Below, piece after piece: positions 4,681 through 5,313 of a DNA stretch of 5,313 nucleotides. Under the pieces are notes generated by a model. The model searched no databases. It had not been told where the DNA came from and worked only from the letters and a program-made list of their open reading frames with translations. The translations under genes were made by a program, and so were the position numbers. Within the stretch, counting starts at the first letter, position 1; each line of letters starts with the position of its first letter. Source of the stretch: JBBTTS01 sp038064135 (GTDB lineage Bacteria > Patescibacteriota > Saccharimonadia > Saccharimonadales > OMJO01); the NCBI GenBank assembly GCA_038064135.1, contig JBBTTS010000055.1:1-5313 (forward strand), in the 5' to 3' direction.

Positions 4681-5313
4681 CTAGCTCACTTCCCCTTTGT
4701 AAATCCAAACTTTAATTCCAATAAGTCCAGCGCCAGGATACTGAGCTGTACAACGGTGAAAATCAATATCAGCACGTAGAGTGTGTAGTGGCACGCTGCC
4801 TTGAACCTCTTTTTCGCGGCGTGACATTTCCGCACCGCCTAACCGTCCGGATAGTTGGACTCTGACGCCCTTAGCTCCGGCTCGCATAGTTGCCGCAGCT
4901 GTGGATTTCATTGCTCTACGAAACGCTATTCTTCGTTCTAGTTGTTGGGCAATATTTTCGGCCACTAGTTTTGCGTAAAGTTCTGGTTTTTTAATTTCTT
5001 CGATATTAACTCTTGCCGGAAATCCGTAAATTTTTTCTATTGCAGCTTTTAATTCTTGTGCTCCGGTACCACCACGACCAATTACTACACCGGCTTTAGC
5101 TGTGCTAATAGTTACCGAAACTAGATTCGGTGATCGTTCGATGTCAACTTTATTAACTGAACCACGCGTACCAACTTTGGTTGTAATCAACTTTCTGACG
5201 GCCAAATCTTGCTGCAAGAAATTTACATAATCTCGTTTATTAGCAAACCATTTGCTTCGCCAATCTTTGTTGACCTGAAGACGCATGCTAATTGGATTTA
5301 CTTTCTGACCCAT
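4681..5313 (-). CDS. rpsC: 30S ribosomal protein S3 (uS3)
   Basis: S3 lies in the 30S head at the mRNA entry channel and takes part in mRNA unwinding. The product is 210 residues (E. coli 233). It starts MGQKVNPISMRLQVNKDWRS, the family N-terminus, so the gene is complete although its ATG is the last codon in the window; its ribosome site lies outside. The KH domain is about 38-108 with the GxxG-type loop IGRGG (78-82). The C-terminal domain has QLERRIAFRRAMKS, with Arg132, Arg133 and Lys136 matching the E. coli helicase-related R131, R132 and K135, then GAKGVRVQLSGRLGGAEMSR and PLHTLRADID. Residues 185-197 diverge from the usual YxxxEAxTTYG pattern and are one residue longer, before IGIKVWIYKGEVS. 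The extended C-terminal tail of many S3 proteins is absent. The stop TAG is 2 bases before rplP. Confidence 0.98.
   Translation of the reverse strand: MGQKVNPISMRLQVNKDWRSKWFANKRDYVNFLQQDLAVRKLITTKVGTRGSVNKVDIERSPNLVSVTISTAKAGVVIGRGGTGAQELKAAIEKIYGFPARVNIEEIKKPELYAKLVAENIAQQLERRIAFRRAMKSTAAATMRAGAKGVRVQLSGRLGGAEMSRREKEVQGSVPLHTLRADIDFHRCTAQYPGAGLIGIKVWIYKGEVS
4684..4697 (-). promoter_or_regulatory. Weak, possibly bipartite ribosome site for rplP
   Basis: Upstream of the preferred rplP ATG (4678) the minus strand offers AAGGGGA, with its G run 13 bases from the start, which is long, and a poorer GTGAG 6 bases away. This is the weakest start signal in the window. Coupling to rpsC termination two bases upstream may compensate. 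The start is decided by protein conservation (MLIPSRTKHRK) rather than by this site. Confidence 0.5.

Larger units (their letters stand above)
1..5313 (-). other. S10-spc ribosomal protein operon segment (single inferred transcript)
   Basis: All thirteen genes run in one direction. Spacings in transcription order are: rpsC-rplP 2 bases, rplP-rpmC 1, rpmC-rpsQ 1, rpsQ-rplN overlap 4, rplN-rplX overlap 1, rplX-rplE overlap 1, rplE-rpsN overlap 1, rpsN-rpsH 16, rpsH-rplF 16, rplF-rplR 2, rplR-rpsE 0, rpsE-rplO overlap 4. No stretch can hold an intergenic promoter or a hairpin-plus-T-run terminator, and I saw none. Promoters buried within coding sequence cannot be ruled out by eye. Gene order matches the widely conserved bacterial cluster apart from the missing rpmD. 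The single transcript is an inference from spacing. Confidence 0.9.

Noticed and set aside
4679..4708. Ten-residue N-terminal extension of L16 from a TTG at 4708
   Set aside because: It lies inside rpsC, uses a rare start codon, and the family begins at the downstream ATG (MLIPSRTKHRK), which gives the normal 137 residues.
4723..4761. A compensated frameshift as the cause of the odd S3 segment
   Set aside because: Neither alternative frame across this stretch gives the usual EAxTTYG-like motif, so a real sequence variant is more likely than a double indel.

Overview
The window is a single run of thirteen ribosomal-protein genes, all on the minus strand, so transcription runs from base 5313 down to base 1. 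In order of transcription they are rpsC (S3), rplP (L16), rpmC (L29), rpsQ (S17), rplN (L14), rplX (L24), rplE (L5), rpsN (S14), rpsH (S8), rplF (L6), rplR (L18), rpsE (S5) and rplO (L15). This is the standard bacterial order of the distal S10 operon joined to the spc operon. rpsC begins exactly at the window edge with its full N-terminus. rplO is cut by the other edge after 101 codons. Every other gene is complete.

Packing is extreme. The longest gap between genes is 16 bases, three consecutive junctions are TAATG (one-base overlaps), two are four-base ATGA overlaps, and one has no spacer. Nearly every Shine-Dalgarno site lies wholly or mostly inside the last codons of the gene before it. 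There is no room for a promoter or terminator between genes, including at rpsQ/rplN where E. coli separates the S10 and spc operons. I infer one polycistronic, translationally coupled transcript whose promoter lies beyond base 5313.

Organism: rpsE runs directly into rplO with no rpmD (L30) between them. Loss of L30 is a known trait of the Candidate Phyla Radiation (Patescibacteria), but also of other lineages such as cyanobacteria and chlamydiae. S14 is the short form without the zinc-binding cysteines, S3 is shorter than in E. coli, and GC content is near 40 percent. Together these suggest a CPR bacterium, possibly Saccharibacteria; that placement is an inference. The code is the standard bacterial one: UGA ends rpsE and rpsQ, and conserved glycines are read from GGN codons.

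The products are parts of both subunits: S3, S14 (30S head), S5, S8, S17 (30S body), L5 and L18 (5S rRNA and central protuberance), L6, L14, L16 (factor-binding, bridge and A-site regions), and L15, L24, L29 (core and exit tunnel). I found no novel system. Points worth a second look are the missing L30, the unusual base and codon use of rpsN, a divergent segment near the S3 C-terminus, a Lys at the L16 position matching E. coli Arg81, and the coupled junctions.
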